Below are positions 62,944 through 64,000 of a stretch of 64,000 nucleotides of DNA, piece by piece. The first letter of the stretch is position 1, and each line of letters opens with the position of its first letter. The translations under genes were made by a program, and so were the position numbers. The DNA is taken from NCBI GenBank assembly GCA_020073345.1, contig JAIQFI010000036.1, positions 1-64,000 of the forward strand. The letters run 5' to 3'. A model generated the notes under the pieces. It was not told the DNA's origin and made no database searches. It worked only from the letters and a program-made list of their open reading frames with translations. This DNA comes from Terriglobia bacterium. Its GTDB lineage: Bacteria; Acidobacteriota; Terriglobia; Bryobacterales; Bryobacteraceae.

Positions 62944-63396
62944 ATGAGGTCGAAACTATATCTCGCTCTATTCGGCATTTGCTGTTTACCAGTGTTCGCG
63001 CAACTCGATTCCTCGACGCTGCGCGCCAAACTCGGCCAGCCGTTGAATCAGGAAACCTTCCATGTGCCCGCTGGATTCGATCTGATCGTCGACTACGGAA
63101 TAGGCACTACCCTGGTGTGCAAATTGGAAGTTCCGGCGCTGATGCCCAGGGACCCGGCGGCGAAAATTTCTAATACTACGGAATTGAAGCAGCGAATGTA
63201 CGATTTTCTGGCGGACTTGGTGCCTGCCTCCGAGCGTGGCAAGGGAGGCGGAACAATGTATTTTCGGAGTGGCTTGATATCTATGATGACTACCGAATAC
63301 GAGAACGTCACTGTCAGTGAAGTCCAGAACGACACTCAGCCGGAGAAAGGCACGATAACCATCAGGTTCAAGAACGCTGGTTGTCAAACTCCCTAG
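62944..63396 (+). CDS. Exported hypothetical protein, 150 aa
   Basis: From the ATG at 62944 the product has a signal peptide (SKLYLALFGICCLPVFAQ) and a compact mature part of about 130 residues (LGQPLNQETFHVPAGFDLIV, DYGIGTTLVCKLEVPALMPR). Two cysteines (in LVCKLE and AGCQTP) may form a disulfide. The open frame upstream to 62854 lies on the opposite strand of DUF58 and is not used. No family recognised. Its 3' end overlaps the convergent nuclease gene by 29 bases. Confidence 0.7.
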   Translation: MRSKLYLALFGICCLPVFAQLDSSTLRAKLGQPLNQETFHVPAGFDLIVDYGIGTTLVCKLEVPALMPRDPAAKISNTTELKQRMYDFLADLVPASERGKGGGTMYFRSGLISMMTTEYENVTVSEVQNDTQPEKGTITIRFKNAGCQTP

Positions 63397-64000
63397 TTGC
63401 CTCGCCCGCAACCCGCGCGACCGCATTCACAATCTTGCGGTAAGGAATCTTCTCGAATGAATCGAAGCCGATCCACTCGCCGTCTCGCCAGCTCGATCCA
63501 TGCCAGCGCACCAGAATGGCCAGATGTTCGAGATCCGGAGACAAGCCCGGCGAAATGCCTGCTGCGAGCTCGCGCAATCGTCTGTCCATGGAGGCCGTTT
63601 GTAGAAACGTCGCGGTTTCCGAAAGAGAAAACGCCCGCGGCTCCAGCCACCGGCCCCCGGCCAGAAAGAAAAGATCCACAGCTTCCGACTGTGCCGAGGG
63701 CACTACAGCTACCCCCGCCAGCCGGTCGACGGTGCGAGCCAAATCGCCAGCGCTGGCCTTCACTTCCGCGATTCGATTCAGGCGCTGATGCAGCCGCTCG
63801 GCCTCCTCGAACTGCATCGCCGCGCTGGCCTGATCGCGAGCCGTCTCGGCTGATTCTTGAAGCGAGGCTCCCTCGGTCCGCAGGAATTGTTCGACGCGCG
63901 CAGCCTCGTTGCGGTATTCCTCGATCGACACGACCTGCTGGCAGGGCCGCAGGCACTTGTTCATTTCGCCGTAGATGCAACCGGGATGGTCGGGCGCCGG
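63368..64000 (-). CDS. UvrC/Cho-like excinuclease-type protein (5' end outside window)
   Basis: The visible 210 residues begin PAPDHPGCIYGEMNKCLRPC, matching the segment after the GIY-YIG domain of UvrC/Cho proteins (typically C-x3-x-x-x-C-x-x-P-C). A UvrB-binding-like UVR helix follows (ARDQASAAMQFEEAERLHQR, LNRIAEVKA). The last 110 residues (RWLEPRAFSLSETATFLQTA) show no C-terminal UvrC endonuclease or HhH domain. It is probably a shortened relative, like Cho or the GIY-YIG/UVR fusions found in Acidobacteriota. The nuclease domain itself would lie beyond the window edge. Confidence 0.75.
   Translation of the reverse strand, partial: PAPDHPGCIYGEMNKCLRPCQQVVSIEEYRNEAARVEQFLRTEGASLQESAETARDQASAAMQFEEAERLHQRLNRIAEVKASAGDLARTVDRLAGVAVVPSAQSEAVDLFFLAGGRWLEPRAFSLSETATFLQTASMDRRLRELAAGISPGLSPDLEHLAILVRWHGSSWRDGEWIGFDSFEKIPYRKIVNAVARVAGEATREFDNQRS

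Noticed and set aside
1-64000. CRISPR arrays, transposases, integrases, phage genes or tRNA genes
   Set aside because: No regularly spaced repeats, mobile-element proteins or tRNA-like cloverleaf segments with a GTTCGAATC arm in context were seen on either strand.

Overview
The window reads as chromosomal DNA of an Acidobacteriota bacterium, most likely a Bryobacterales/Solibacteraceae-type soil organism. This is inferred from gene content, not from a marker gene. The typical elements are Oar-like TonB-dependent receptors with a carboxypeptidase-regulatory N-terminus, three PknB-type Ser/Thr kinases (two with PD40/WD40-like propellers), a Y_Y_Y-propeller histidine kinase, a TIGR02999-type ECF sigma factor, a DUF6152 protein, a PEP-CTERM-tagged SGNH hydrolase and a PQQ-type dehydrogenase. 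GC content is high (about 60% by eye). Genes are tightly packed, with many ATGA/GTGA overlaps and overlapping convergent stops.

Layout. 0-4.3 kb (minus): a partial Oar-like protein, then an operon HipA-like protein > homocysteine methyltransferase/MTHFR > TsaC/Sua5 > ClpS. 4.3-7.5 kb (plus): an unrecognised 73-aa protein, a Ser/Thr kinase, and a frameshifted second copy of the small gene. 7.5-9.8 kb (minus): a histone-H1-like protein and an MltD-like lytic transglycosylase, both with Lys/Ala-rich tails. 9.8-13.6 kb is the least ordinary stretch: mostly non-coding DNA, an orphan degenerate 5S rRNA-like sequence, three frameshifted genes (a hypothetical protein, a HicB-like antitoxin whose break sits in a perfect 35-bp palindrome, and a two-domain exported protein) and a REP-like hairpin. 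13.6-20.1 kb: DUF6152, an exported protein, an ECF sigma/kinase pair divergent from a pentapeptide-repeat-like protein, and a PQQ dehydrogenase. 20-27 kb: gltBD with a divergent LysR regulator. 27-36 kb: TerB-like protein, MauE-thioredoxin fusion, homoserine kinase, DUF255 protein, SGNH hydrolase, thiol peroxidase, a degenerate MPN/JAB membrane protein, PhzF and a small outer-membrane barrel. 36-42.6 kb: a two-component pair, a GNAT acetyltransferase, an ECF sigma with a VOC-domain partner, an MmcQ/YjbR protein and a STAS protein. 42.6-51.6 kb (mostly minus): an NRAMP-UspA fusion, a CrtI-like oxidoreductase, an isochorismatase-fold hydrolase with a premature stop, an alpha/beta hydrolase, DUF2007, the third kinase and a DUF1877 protein. 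51.7-64 kb: a Gly-rich exported protein, XdhC > nucleotidyltransferase > AsmA-like operon, two DUF6644-like membrane proteins, a sulfotransferase with a repeat protein, a full Oar-like TonB receptor, DUF58, an exported protein and a partial UvrC-like nuclease.

No CRISPR array, prophage, transposase or tRNA was found. The strongest unexplained signals are the small-protein/kinase/small-protein arrangement with a 68-bp identical tract, the palindrome-centred HicB break, the orphan 5S-like sequence, and the membrane MPN-domain protein with a mutated JAMM motif. Frameshifts could be sequencing or assembly errors; each such claim says what would settle it.
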